Shown one piece after another: positions 15,552-23,725 of a stretch of DNA of 64,000 nt. This DNA comes from JAQBZY01 sp038117205 (GTDB lineage: Bacteria > Pseudomonadota > Alphaproteobacteria > Rhodospirillales > Casp-alpha2). The DNA lies in NCBI GenBank assembly GCA_038117205.1, contig JAYOFL010000012.1:1-64000 (forward strand), in the 5' to 3' direction. How positions within the stretch are numbered: the first letter of the stretch is position 1; every line of letters starts with the position of its first letter. The translations under genes and the position numbers were made by a program. The notes beneath the pieces were generated by a model. That model was not told the DNA's origin and did no database searches. It saw nothing but the letters and a program-made list of their open reading frames with translations.

Positions 15552-17753
15552 ATGGGTACCCTGACCCTCGCCCTCCGCACCGCGCAAAGCGGCCTCCTGG
15601 TGAACCAGCAGGCGCTCGATATCACGTCGCGCAACATCTCGAACGTCAACACGGAAGGCTATTCCCGAAAGATCCTGGCGTTCGAGAACAACGCCATCAC
15701 GGGCGCCGGCGTCGGCGTCAAGATTTCCGAGATTATACGGCGGGTCGACCAAGGCCTCTTGAAGAGCACCCGCATCGAACTATCGAAGATGAACGAGATC
15801 GATACCCAGGCCCCCTATTGGGACCGCCTACAGGATCTCTTCGGCACGCCCGAGGCGAATACGTCGCTCAGTCATATCCTCGAGGATATCGGCGAAGCGG
15901 TGGAATCGCTGGTCGTGGCGCCCAGCAAGTCTCTCGAACAGACCGAAGTGGTTCGCCGCGCCCAGGACGCCGCTATCAAGCTTCAGGACATGACGCGGAT
16001 CATCCAGGAACTGCGCCTGCAGGTTGACCAGCGGATGACCGAGGTTGCGACCGAGATGAACAGGCTCGTTCAGGAGGTCGACAAGCTGAACGACGACATC
16101 ATCGCCAGCACCTCCGTCGGCCTCGAAACGTCCGACTTCAAGGATCAGCGAGACCTAAAGCTGACTCGGCTCGCCGAGCTCGTCGACATCCGCTACTTCG
16201 AGCGATCCGACGGCGACGTGGTCGTGTTCACCTCCGGCGGACGGACACTCGTCGATACGGAGCCGCCGACGATCTCGCATACCGCTGCAGCTGCCGTTAC
16301 ACCGACGACGACGCACGCCGAGGGCGACTTCTCTGGCTTCTTCATCGGCAGTTCATCCGTCGAAGCCAACGACGCCACCAGCGAAATCCGGGACGGACAG
16401 CTCGCCGGACTGATCGGCATGCGCGACAGCATCCTGCCGAACCTGCAATCGCAACTGGACGACATGGCGGCGACACTCCGCGACGTCATCAATCAGGTGC
16501 ACAACCGCGGCGTCGCCTTCCCCGGCGCCGACGAGTACAACGGCACCCGCGCTTTCATCGCACCGACGACGCAACGGATTAAGCTCGATCCCACGAACTC
16601 GTCGGACGACGTCGCGATCGTCCTCTTCGATAACGACGGCAATCAAAGCGCCGAGACGACGCTCAACACCATTATGACTGGCAATGGTTTCTCGTCACGA
16701 GGTTCCGGCAACGACTGGAACATCGACGACGTGGCCTCGACGCTGCAAAGCTGGCTGCGCGGCAACGGCGCATCCTCGGCGACGGTCTCGGTGGCGTCCG
16801 GAAAGATGGCGATCGCCCTCAATACGACCTCTGTGAAGCTTGCGTTCCGCGATCAGACCACGTCCACCAAAGGCGCAACCCAGTCTGATGCGGAAATTGC
16901 GTTCGATTCCGATGCCGACGGCACCATCGACCAGACGGTTAGAGGCTTCTCGAATTTCTTCGGCCTGAACGATTTCTATGTCGATAATCTGGCAGAAAAC
17001 ATCTGGGAATCCGACGTGCTGGCGAGCAGCTACACGGCGACCGCGGCGACGTTGACCTTCAGCGACGGCAACGGCGTGATCGGCACGCTCAACGTGGCCG
17101 CCGGCTCCACCCTCAGCAGCATCGTCACGCAGATTGCGAACGACGGTACGCTCAGCGCCAAGATCACCGCGTCGGTGGTGCCGGACGGTTCCGGACAACG
17201 GCTTCGCTTGTCGCACAATAGCGGCTCATCGATGCAGGTCACGCAGGCGGCAGGCAACACGTTCCTGACCAACGCCGGCATCGATATCGCCGACGTTCGG
17301 GTCGCGTCGACCCTTTCGGTGCGCGAAGACATCCTGCTGACGCCGGCCAAGGTCACCACCGGTGCCCCGCAATGGGACTCATCGCTCGGCGTCGCCGGCG
17401 AATACTTCATGAGCATCGGCGACGAGACCATCGTAGAGCAGTGGGCGCAGGCGATGACCGGCACCACCTCCTTCAAGACAGCCGGCGGATTGCCGATCGT
17501 CACTATCAGCTTCACCGAGCGCGCGTCGGCCATCCTGTCGACCAACGCGACGCAAGCCGCGCAGAACAAGGAAAATCTCAACGCGCAACGGACGCTCACC
17601 GAGAGCCTGGAACGCAAGTTCGAAGGCGAGCGCGGCGTGAACCTCGACGAGGAGCTATCCAACCTGATAGTCTTCGAGCAGGCCTTTGCGGCGTCAGCGC
17701 GCCTCATATCGACCATTCAGCAGATGTTCGACGCGCTCGAACGCGCTGTCTAA
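15552..17753 (+). CDS. flgK: Flagellar hook-associated protein 1 FlgK
   Basis: A 733-residue junction protein between hook and filament. The D0/D1 start is LRTAQSGLLVNQQALDITSR with NISNVNTEGYSRK, followed by long helices (EDIGEAVESLVVAPSKSLEQ, QELRLQVDQRM). The C-terminal helix contains NLDEELSNLIVFEQAFAASA and QQMFDALERAV. It is longer than Salmonella FlgK (553 residues) because of a Ser/Thr/Gly-rich surface region at about residues 230-600 rich in beta motifs (LTFSDGNGVIGTLNVAAGST). It is preceded by flgN and followed 16 bp later by flgL. Confidence 0.93.
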   Translation: MGTLTLALRTAQSGLLVNQQALDITSRNISNVNTEGYSRKILAFENNAITGAGVGVKISEIIRRVDQGLLKSTRIELSKMNEIDTQAPYWDRLQDLFGTPEANTSLSHILEDIGEAVESLVVAPSKSLEQTEVVRRAQDAAIKLQDMTRIIQELRLQVDQRMTEVATEMNRLVQEVDKLNDDIIASTSVGLETSDFKDQRDLKLTRLAELVDIRYFERSDGDVVVFTSGGRTLVDTEPPTISHTAAAAVTPTTTHAEGDFSGFFIGSSSVEANDATSEIRDGQLAGLIGMRDSILPNLQSQLDDMAATLRDVINQVHNRGVAFPGADEYNGTRAFIAPTTQRIKLDPTNSSDDVAIVLFDNDGNQSAETTLNTIMTGNGFSSRGSGNDWNIDDVASTLQSWLRGNGASSATVSVASGKMAIALNTTSVKLAFRDQTTSTKGATQSDAEIAFDSDADGTIDQTVRGFSNFFGLNDFYVDNLAENIWESDVLASSYTATAATLTFSDGNGVIGTLNVAAGSTLSSIVTQIANDGTLSAKITASVVPDGSGQRLRLSHNSGSSMQVTQAAGNTFLTNAGIDIADVRVASTLSVREDILLTPAKVTTGAPQWDSSLGVAGEYFMSIGDETIVEQWAQAMTGTTSFKTAGGLPIVTISFTERASAILSTNATQAAQNKENLNAQRTLTESLERKFEGERGVNLDEELSNLIVFEQAFAASARLISTIQQMFDALERAV

Positions 17754-17768
17754 TCGGGGTTTTGGAAA

Positions 17769-19907
17769 ATGTCGCGGATTTCCAGTTTCTCGGCCAATAC
17801 GACGCTCATCAATCAGATGCTGCGCACGCAGCTCGACGTATTCGACCTGCAGACGCAGGTCAGTACGCAGAAACGATCGCAGGACTACAAGGGCATCTCG
17901 CTTGAGTCGCAGCGCTTGGTCAACATCGAAAACACGCGCACACAGTTGCAGCGTTACATAAGCAACAATTCACAGCAGGAAGTCCGCCTCAACATCACCT
18001 CCGAGGTGCTCGAAGGTCTCCGCAAGACGATCAACAACTTCAAGAAGGATCTGTCGACCTACGAATCCGGCGCCACCAAGGACGAGAAGCGGGTCGAGTA
18101 CGTGCAGACCGCCGCCTATCAGGCGATGAAGTCGCTGGAAGATCTGCTCAATACAGACGTCGATGGCCGCTATCTGTTTGCCGGCGGTCGCCTCAACACC
18201 GAGCCGGTAGACTTCCAGCTCTCGACCTTGAGTTCCTTCCAGTCGACCTTCGACGGCGCGGTCAACGCCGTGGCAACGACGCGGTCGTCCAGTCTGGAGC
18301 GGTTCTCCTTCAGCGAGGACAAGAACAACAAGAACCGCCAGTTCATCGACGCCAGCAACTTTCTCATTTTCCGCCAGGATTACGACGGCGTCACAACGAA
18401 CGGGGGCAACAGCTCCATCACGGCGACGTCGGCGATGTTCTCCAATGTCCAGGCCGGCTCGACGATCACCGTCACCAACAGCGGCTCCAACAACGGGACC
18501 TATACCGTCGAAAACGTCACAGACAGCGGCCGGACCATCCGCATCAAGACGAAGATGCTGACCGACGAAGGGCCCGGTAGCATCGGCACCATCACCTTCC
18601 GCGACCCGAACGATTTCAATAATACCATCACAAAAACCGGCGTCGATTTCGGGAACCTGCAGTTCACCCGCTCGACAGACACCATCACGGCATCGACAAC
18701 CAACGCCTTTTCCGCCATTCCCGCAGGCTGGAAATTCACCATCGCCGGCAGTACCAGCAACGACGGCGATTACACCGTCGATACCAACGACGGCACCAAC
18801 ATCGTCATCAAGGACACCAAGCTGACGAACGAAGGCTTCAACGCCGGCAACACGTTCTTCGACTATCACAGCGGATCGCAGGTCGTCTTCACGCCGAACG
18901 CCGGCTCCAACGACGACACGATCGCGATCCAGCAGTTCGGCGGCGGCGGCGCGGTGCCGAACGCCTTCAAGAACCTGTCGGCCGGCGATACGGTGACTTT
19001 CGCCGGCACCGGCTCGAACAACGCGACCTACACCATCAACGCCATTTCGTCCGACGGCTCGACCATCACAGTGAACGAGACAGTAGCGCTGGAAACCGAT
19101 AGCAACGGCGCGACGGCCACCGGCACCAACAGCTTCAAATACAACGCCGGAACGCAAATGCTGTTCACCGCGGCGTCGAATACCATTCAAATTCGGGATT
19201 CAGCCGGCGGCGTCATCAACGGCGGCATCGTCGGCAACTTGGCCGTCGGCATGACGTTCACCGTCTCGGGCACCGGCACGGCCAACGACACGACATTCAC
19301 GGTCTCGGCGATCGACAACACCACCTCGACCATCACCGTAACCGGCGGCGTCGTCGATCATACGGATTTAGACGGCGCCCGCATCCGGTCTTTCGCCGCG
19401 GCCGGTACCATCGCCGCAACGCCCTATTACGACGGCGACGAGTTGTCACTGACGCACCGGACCGACGACGATCACGACTTCGAAGCCAACATCACGGCAA
19501 TCCATCCCGCCTTCGAAAAGGCGATCCGGGCCCTCAAGATCATCATGCAGGGCGATTACGGATCGGAAGGCGGTCTCGATCAGCATTACGAGCGGATCGG
19601 CCAGGCGAAATACCTGCTGGAAGCCTCGATCGAGGACACGATCAGCGGCACACCGCCTTTTGGGACTGAGCAAATCGGTAGCCTGGAAGCCCTACAACAG
19701 ACCGTCGGTTTCCACGAATCGTCGATAAACACGCAGACGGCACTGCATAAAACCTTCATCGGCTATCTCGAGAAGGCGGTGTCTAACGTCGAAAACACCG
19801 ATCAGTTGGCGTCCGTGACCAGATTGCTCGACCAGTCACGGGCTCTCGAGGCGTCCTATCAGGCGTTCTCGAGGATTCGTCAGCTTAGCCTGTCCAACTT
19901 CTTGTAA
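17769..19907 (+). CDS. flgL: Hook-filament junction protein FlgL with a repeat insertion
   Basis: A 712-residue FlgL, more than twice the length of the 317-residue enterobacterial protein. The N-terminus (FSANTTLINQMLRTQLDVFD, SQDYKGISLESQRLVNIENT) and C-terminus (RALEASYQAFSRIRQLSLSN) are flagellin-like D0/D1 helices. The extra length is a surface insertion, about residues 215-545, with four divergent copies of a beta-rich module starting near 224, 314, 399 and 490 (pattern AGDTxTxAGSxSNNxTYTVxx). A related module occurs in the hook protein at 11756. It is the last gene of the flgI-flgL operon. Confidence 0.9.
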   Translation: MSRISSFSANTTLINQMLRTQLDVFDLQTQVSTQKRSQDYKGISLESQRLVNIENTRTQLQRYISNNSQQEVRLNITSEVLEGLRKTINNFKKDLSTYESGATKDEKRVEYVQTAAYQAMKSLEDLLNTDVDGRYLFAGGRLNTEPVDFQLSTLSSFQSTFDGAVNAVATTRSSSLERFSFSEDKNNKNRQFIDASNFLIFRQDYDGVTTNGGNSSITATSAMFSNVQAGSTITVTNSGSNNGTYTVENVTDSGRTIRIKTKMLTDEGPGSIGTITFRDPNDFNNTITKTGVDFGNLQFTRSTDTITASTTNAFSAIPAGWKFTIAGSTSNDGDYTVDTNDGTNIVIKDTKLTNEGFNAGNTFFDYHSGSQVVFTPNAGSNDDTIAIQQFGGGGAVPNAFKNLSAGDTVTFAGTGSNNATYTINAISSDGSTITVNETVALETDSNGATATGTNSFKYNAGTQMLFTAASNTIQIRDSAGGVINGGIVGNLAVGMTFTVSGTGTANDTTFTVSAIDNTTSTITVTGGVVDHTDLDGARIRSFAAAGTIAATPYYDGDELSLTHRTDDDHDFEANITAIHPAFEKAIRALKIIMQGDYGSEGGLDQHYERIGQAKYLLEASIEDTISGTPPFGTEQIGSLEALQQTVGFHESSINTQTALHKTFIGYLEKAVSNVENTDQLASVTRLLDQSRALEASYQAFSRIRQLSLSNFL
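18436..19386 (+). repeat. Four divergent copies of a beta-rich module inside flgL
   Basis: Translated copies begin near 18439, 18708, 18964 and 19237, each about 45-60 residues. Shared features are a hydrophobic-AG start, ITVxGSxSNNxTYTV, a turn with DG or SG, TIxV, then an acidic LTxEG-like end. A fifth relative lies in the hook protein at about 12660-12830. The similarity is at protein level; nucleotide copies are diverged. Confidence 0.7.
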
Positions 19908-20004
19908 TCGTGAGAGTTTCGGCATTTTTCACCATGGAGGATACGGTGCCTTTATGCCTGTTTTCGCCCCGTATTCGTGCTAACATTCCGAAAGCGTCAC
20001 AGCC

Positions 20005-20496
20005 ATGGACGGACATTCGATGACTTCTTACAAAGATCAAGTCAGCAAGTATGAGCGCATTCCGGAGGGTGGAAATCCTGCCCAGACAGAAGCGTGGGCG
20101 ATGATCGAAACTGCGAAGCGCTTGGCGACCGCCATTTTACACGGTGCGGACGACGATTTCGAAACCCGCAAGAAACGGAAAGATGCGTTGCGGCTAAACT
20201 GGCGTCTGTGGACCATCATCCAGGCCGAATTGACGCAGACCCGGCCCGACCTGCCGCCGGACTTGCAGGTCAACATGCTCACCCTCTGTAATTTCATCGA
20301 CAAGCACACCGTGGGCGCCCTCCTCGATCCGACCGCGGAAAAGCTGAGCGTCCTGATCGACATAAACCGCAACATCGCGACCGGGCTGATGCAGATGCCG
20401 GAGGATGCCGCCAAGGCCGCGGCGAAGGAGTCGCAGCGGACTCTGGAAAAGCCGACGCCGGGGGAACCGCATCAGCGTATCGATGCCAAGGTTTGA
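20005..20496 (+). CDS. FlaF-family flagellar regulator (first paralogue)
   Basis: A 163-residue protein (158 if translation starts at the second ATG, 20020; neither has a strong ribosome-binding site). The core matches FlaF: paired helices with LRLNWRLWTIIQAELTQ, then LPPDLQVNMLTLCNFIDKHT and LSVLIDINRNIATGLM. FlaF proteins promote flagellin secretion or translation and act with FlbT in Caulobacter and its relatives. A second, closer-to-standard FlaF lies at 33686 by the flagellin gene. This copy has an extra C-terminal tail rich in Lys, Pro and Glu and sits between flgL and the FlmG-like transferase. Confidence 0.82.
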   Translation: MDGHSMTSYKDQVSKYERIPEGGNPAQTEAWAMIETAKRLATAILHGADDDFETRKKRKDALRLNWRLWTIIQAELTQTRPDLPPDLQVNMLTLCNFIDKHTVGALLDPTAEKLSVLIDINRNIATGLMQMPEDAAKAAAKESQRTLEKPTPGEPHQRIDAKV

Positions 20497-20574
20497 CCGT
20501 TGTCAAGGCATGCCGTTATTTGCCTGCCACCCTTCCCTTGTTGACTGACCCGGTTTCGTAGCGAAAATCAACGC

Positions 20575-22557
20575 ATGGCAAGGGAACTCGACCAATCGCA
20601 GCGCGAAGAATACCTCGACCGCGTCCGCGACATCCTGATCGGGATGATGATGGGCGAGGTGGAAGCGCGTGTCCTGGACATCGAGTCCCTGCTGCGCGAC
20701 CACCCGACGCAGGCCGAGGTCTATTATCTGCTCGGCCTCGCCGCGTGGCGCATGAACGACAGCGGCCGCGCCATTCAGTGGCTCAACCAGGCGCACGAGA
20801 TCGACTCGCAGTGCCGTGAGTACGCTGATGCCCTGGCGGTCATCTACTCCCGCAGCGGCAAGCTGCACGACGGTCTCTATTTCGCCAAGCTGGCCACAGT
20901 CCTGGAGCCGCACCCGGACATTCAGCCGCTGCTGCCGATGGACCTTTCCAACTATTTTGTTGCGCTGTCTCAGGCGAAGCCATCGCGTCACTATGTCGAC
21001 GCTCTCGTCGACTACAACCGGCACCGCTGGCAGAGCGTCATTTCCGAGTGCGAGAAGGAACTGCGGATCAACCGAGAGCATGCGCTTTGCTATGACCTGC
21101 TCGGCCGCGCCTGCCTGCATACGGGCGATTTCGAAAAAGCGCGCGACGCGCTGAACGCCGCGATTCATTTGGCGCCGGACACCGCCGAGCACCGAATCGC
21201 GCTCGGTGAAGCGTTGCTTCATATGGGCGCCTTCCAGGAATCCCGAGCGGCGTTTGCGGTAGCACTCGAACTTGCGCCGGAGGAGCTTTGGGTCGCCACG
21301 CGCGCCCGGTTCGCTGCGGATTTTCACGACGACGGGCCAGACGGCGACGCCTATCGCGCCGAACTGGACGCCAAGATCGCCGAATGCGCCCGCTTGGCGC
21401 GCGAGGAATCGGCGGACGCGCTCAGCCAGGACGATGACGACGGCACGCCGTCGCCGCGCCATCCGGGTGACCGCGTCACCGTCGCGCTCGTATCGAACGC
21501 CCTCTGCGAAGGGGAGCCGGCTCGCCTGCTCGAGCCACTTCTCCGCCACCACGACCGCAACCGCCTGCAGTTTCGCCTGTATCAGCAATCGATCCTCGAG
21601 GACGGGACCAACGCACACCTCAAGGTTCTGGGAGAATCATGCCGGCGCGTGTTCGACATTTCCGACGACATAATGTCGATCATCATGGGCGGCGACCAGG
21701 TCGACGTGCTCGTCGATTCCTGCGGCTACACGGAAAATGCGCGGCCGCTGCTGACCGCCCTGCACGCGGCGCCGGTCCAGGTCGGCTGGTTGTCGCCGCC
21801 GGCCGGCATCGGCCAACCCGGCATCGATGTCGTGTTCTCCGACGCGGCAACGGTCGAGGCCGACCGAAAGTGCCTCGCCGAGGGGCAGCGAATCGTTCTC
21901 CTGACGAACGGCCTCCTCGCCTATGTGCCCTTCGACCTCATGCCGGATCCCGGCGAGCCGCCGCTGGCCCAAGGTAACGGCCCCAGCTTCGGCGGCATCG
22001 CCGACCCGGCATATCTCGGCGACGCTTGTGTGGCGTTGTGGTCGGCGGTCCTGGAAGCGACCCCCGGTTCGCGCCTGATTCTCGGCAACGTCGCCAACCT
22101 GACGCAGATCGCCCGCGACTCGATCTTCGCGAAGTTCGACGCCGCCGGTCTCGGCGGACGCTTGTCGTTCCACGAGTCCCGATACGATAGCCGCCGCGAC
22201 CCGACGTATTATCAGGGCATCGACGTCTACCTCGACGCCTCGCCGGTCAATGGGATACACGAAACGGCGGAATCGCTCTGGATGGGTGTCCCGGTCGTCA
22301 CGTTGAAGGGGCCGCGCCGCGCCGGCGTCATGGGCGCCAGCCTGCTCGACAATGCCGGCTGCGGGGATTGGATCGCCGCCGACAAGGACGGCTTCGTCGC
22401 CATCGCGCAATCGCTGGTCAAGGATGCCAACACGCTCGCGGCCGTCCGCAGTGGGCTGCGCGACAAGGTTCAGACGTCCAAGCTGTTTGACGCCAAGGCG
22501 TTTTCCGCGGCCTTCGCGGTTGGCATCGAAAAGGCGATGTCCGGCGTATCCGACTGA
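20575..22557 (+). CDS. TPR plus GT41-type glycosyltransferase, FlmG-like flagellin transferase candidate
   Basis: A 660-residue protein. TPR-like helices occupy about residues 30-260 (EVYYLLGLAAWRMNDSGRAI, CYDLLGRACLHTGDFEKARD, HRIALGEALLHMGAFQESRA). The C-terminal half is of the O-GlcNAc-transferase (SPINDLY/GT41) type: APVQVGWLSPPAGIGQPGID and, around residues 550-590, DVYLDASPVNGIHETAESLW followed by MGVPVVTLKGPRRAGVMGAS. In Caulobacter the TPR-GT41 protein FlmG binds flagellins by its TPRs and glycosylates them with pseudaminic acid. The neighbouring flaF and sugar genes make the same role likely; the exact sugar is unknown. Confidence 0.82.
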   Translation: MARELDQSQREEYLDRVRDILIGMMMGEVEARVLDIESLLRDHPTQAEVYYLLGLAAWRMNDSGRAIQWLNQAHEIDSQCREYADALAVIYSRSGKLHDGLYFAKLATVLEPHPDIQPLLPMDLSNYFVALSQAKPSRHYVDALVDYNRHRWQSVISECEKELRINREHALCYDLLGRACLHTGDFEKARDALNAAIHLAPDTAEHRIALGEALLHMGAFQESRAAFAVALELAPEELWVATRARFAADFHDDGPDGDAYRAELDAKIAECARLAREESADALSQDDDDGTPSPRHPGDRVTVALVSNALCEGEPARLLEPLLRHHDRNRLQFRLYQQSILEDGTNAHLKVLGESCRRVFDISDDIMSIIMGGDQVDVLVDSCGYTENARPLLTALHAAPVQVGWLSPPAGIGQPGIDVVFSDAATVEADRKCLAEGQRIVLLTNGLLAYVPFDLMPDPGEPPLAQGNGPSFGGIADPAYLGDACVALWSAVLEATPGSRLILGNVANLTQIARDSIFAKFDAAGLGGRLSFHESRYDSRRDPTYYQGIDVYLDASPVNGIHETAESLWMGVPVVTLKGPRRAGVMGASLLDNAGCGDWIAADKDGFVAIAQSLVKDANTLAAVRSGLRDKVQTSKLFDAKAFSAAFAVGIEKAMSGVSD

Positions 22558-22584
22558 CGCGCCGTCCCGCCGCTATTCCGACGA

Positions 22585-23412
22585 TCAGATGAAGAGATTG
22601 AGGACCGAGCCGGGGTCCGGAACGGACGGCTTGAGGCGATCCGTCACGTTTTGAGCGAATTGTGTGTTGCTCTCGAAGCTGAGCGAGATCGCCTTCAGCA
22701 GCACCGACGACTTTTCGCGCAACTGCTCGATCTCGTTTTCCTTGCGGGCGAAATCGAGGGTCGTCAGTTCCGTGACCTTGGATTCGATGCCGGCGAGCTT
22801 GGTCTGAATGTTCTGTTCAAAATCGAGTGCCGTCGCGACCGTCCCCTGCGTCACCGTCGCCGCGACGGTAACGTCGTTGGCGAGACTGGAGAGCGTTTCC
22901 TGAAGAGCCGAGTTGTCGCCGTTGAGCGTGCCTTCAACGGCGGTTAGGTTACGCACCTCGTCGAGCCGGTCCTTCAGCCGTTGAATGACTTTTCCGTCGG
23001 TGACGTCCGGGTGCGCAAAGATGTAGATGCGGTTGATACGTTCCGCCACGGCGTCACGGGCGGTGTTGAATGCATCAACTTCAGCAGCGTCGACGTTGTT
23101 GTCAGCGCCAAGGGCAGACACCGCCGTCTCGACCTCTTGCAGCAACGCTTCGAGCTGGCCGAAATTGATGAGGTTGCCGTTGCGGTATTCCTGGATCAGC
23201 GGCAGCTGCTCGACCAACTGCGTGCCCTTGCGGCGCAGTTCGGTGACGCGGTGCCGGTCGACGGCGCCGGCTTCGGAAACACGCTCGATGTCGTCGTTGA
23301 GACGACGGATGACCGTGTTCTGCATTTGATTGAAGGCGAACTCGAAGGACGGCCGCTGAGCACTTTGGCTCACGCTTGCCAGAACGGCGCCGATATTCGG
23401 CAACTCAGCCAT
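22585..23412 (-). CDS. Coiled-coil protein of the flagellar cluster, unknown function
   Basis: A 275-residue, nearly all-helical protein with no signal peptide, no membrane segment and no Cys. Strong heptad patterns occur at about residues 30-95 and 195-250. The C-terminal part (TALDFEQNIQTKLAGIESKV, later LLKAISLSFES, ending SVLNLFI) has the look of a flagellin D0 end, compared with RLDFTEQYVNALEAGAAK and the ending GILSLFR of the flagellin at 32299. It may therefore be an exported axial or cap-like protein. It is transcribed against the flanking plus-strand genes, and a 19-bp inverted repeat lies just before its start. Confidence 0.7.
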   Translation of the reverse strand: MAELPNIGAVLASVSQSAQRPSFEFAFNQMQNTVIRRLNDDIERVSEAGAVDRHRVTELRRKGTQLVEQLPLIQEYRNGNLINFGQLEALLQEVETAVSALGADNNVDAAEVDAFNTARDAVAERINRIYIFAHPDVTDGKVIQRLKDRLDEVRNLTAVEGTLNGDNSALQETLSSLANDVTVAATVTQGTVATALDFEQNIQTKLAGIESKVTELTTLDFARKENEIEQLREKSSVLLKAISLSFESNTQFAQNVTDRLKPSVPDPGSVLNLFI

Positions 23413-23725
23413 TTCTTGTTCTCCAAAGCGGGCGTTCTACCCACTAGAACGTTAACATAACCGGTACATTCCGGCAATCCCGGACAGTGTCACTGGGCTA
23501 ACCTTCCGCTAACCACTTTATGGCAGAATTGGTCGAATCGCTGTGACGGCGATCCCCCCCCCGGCGCGCCTGGACAGCGCCGCGGGGCGGTGAAAAAATG
23601 GCCCGCGCCCTGGATTTCCGGGCAAGGAGACGGATTTGCGAGATATTCCCCCGTCGCGAAGTGACGCCCCGGTGACCAGCCCTGGCCGGCCCGCCGGCGC
23701 CGGCGCCTTAGGGGGAGGACAACGC
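23413..23725. other. Divergent intergenic region opening the decoration island
   Basis: 313 bp between the minus-strand coiled-coil gene and the plus-strand amidotransferase operon. It contains the inverted repeat at 23433-23451 and a run of nine C near 23553, then a GC-rich leader. An open frame from a TTG at 23636 leads into the amidotransferase but the true start is the ATG at 23726 behind GGGGGAGG. No promoter could be recognised with confidence. Confidence 0.6.
23433..23451. repeat. Perfect 7-bp inverted repeat before the coiled-coil gene
   Basis: CGTTCTA-CCCAC-TAGAACG lies 20-39 bp upstream of the coiled-coil gene start (23412, minus strand). It could be an operator or a hairpin in the mRNA leader; there is no T-run, so it is not a terminator. 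Confidence 0.5.
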
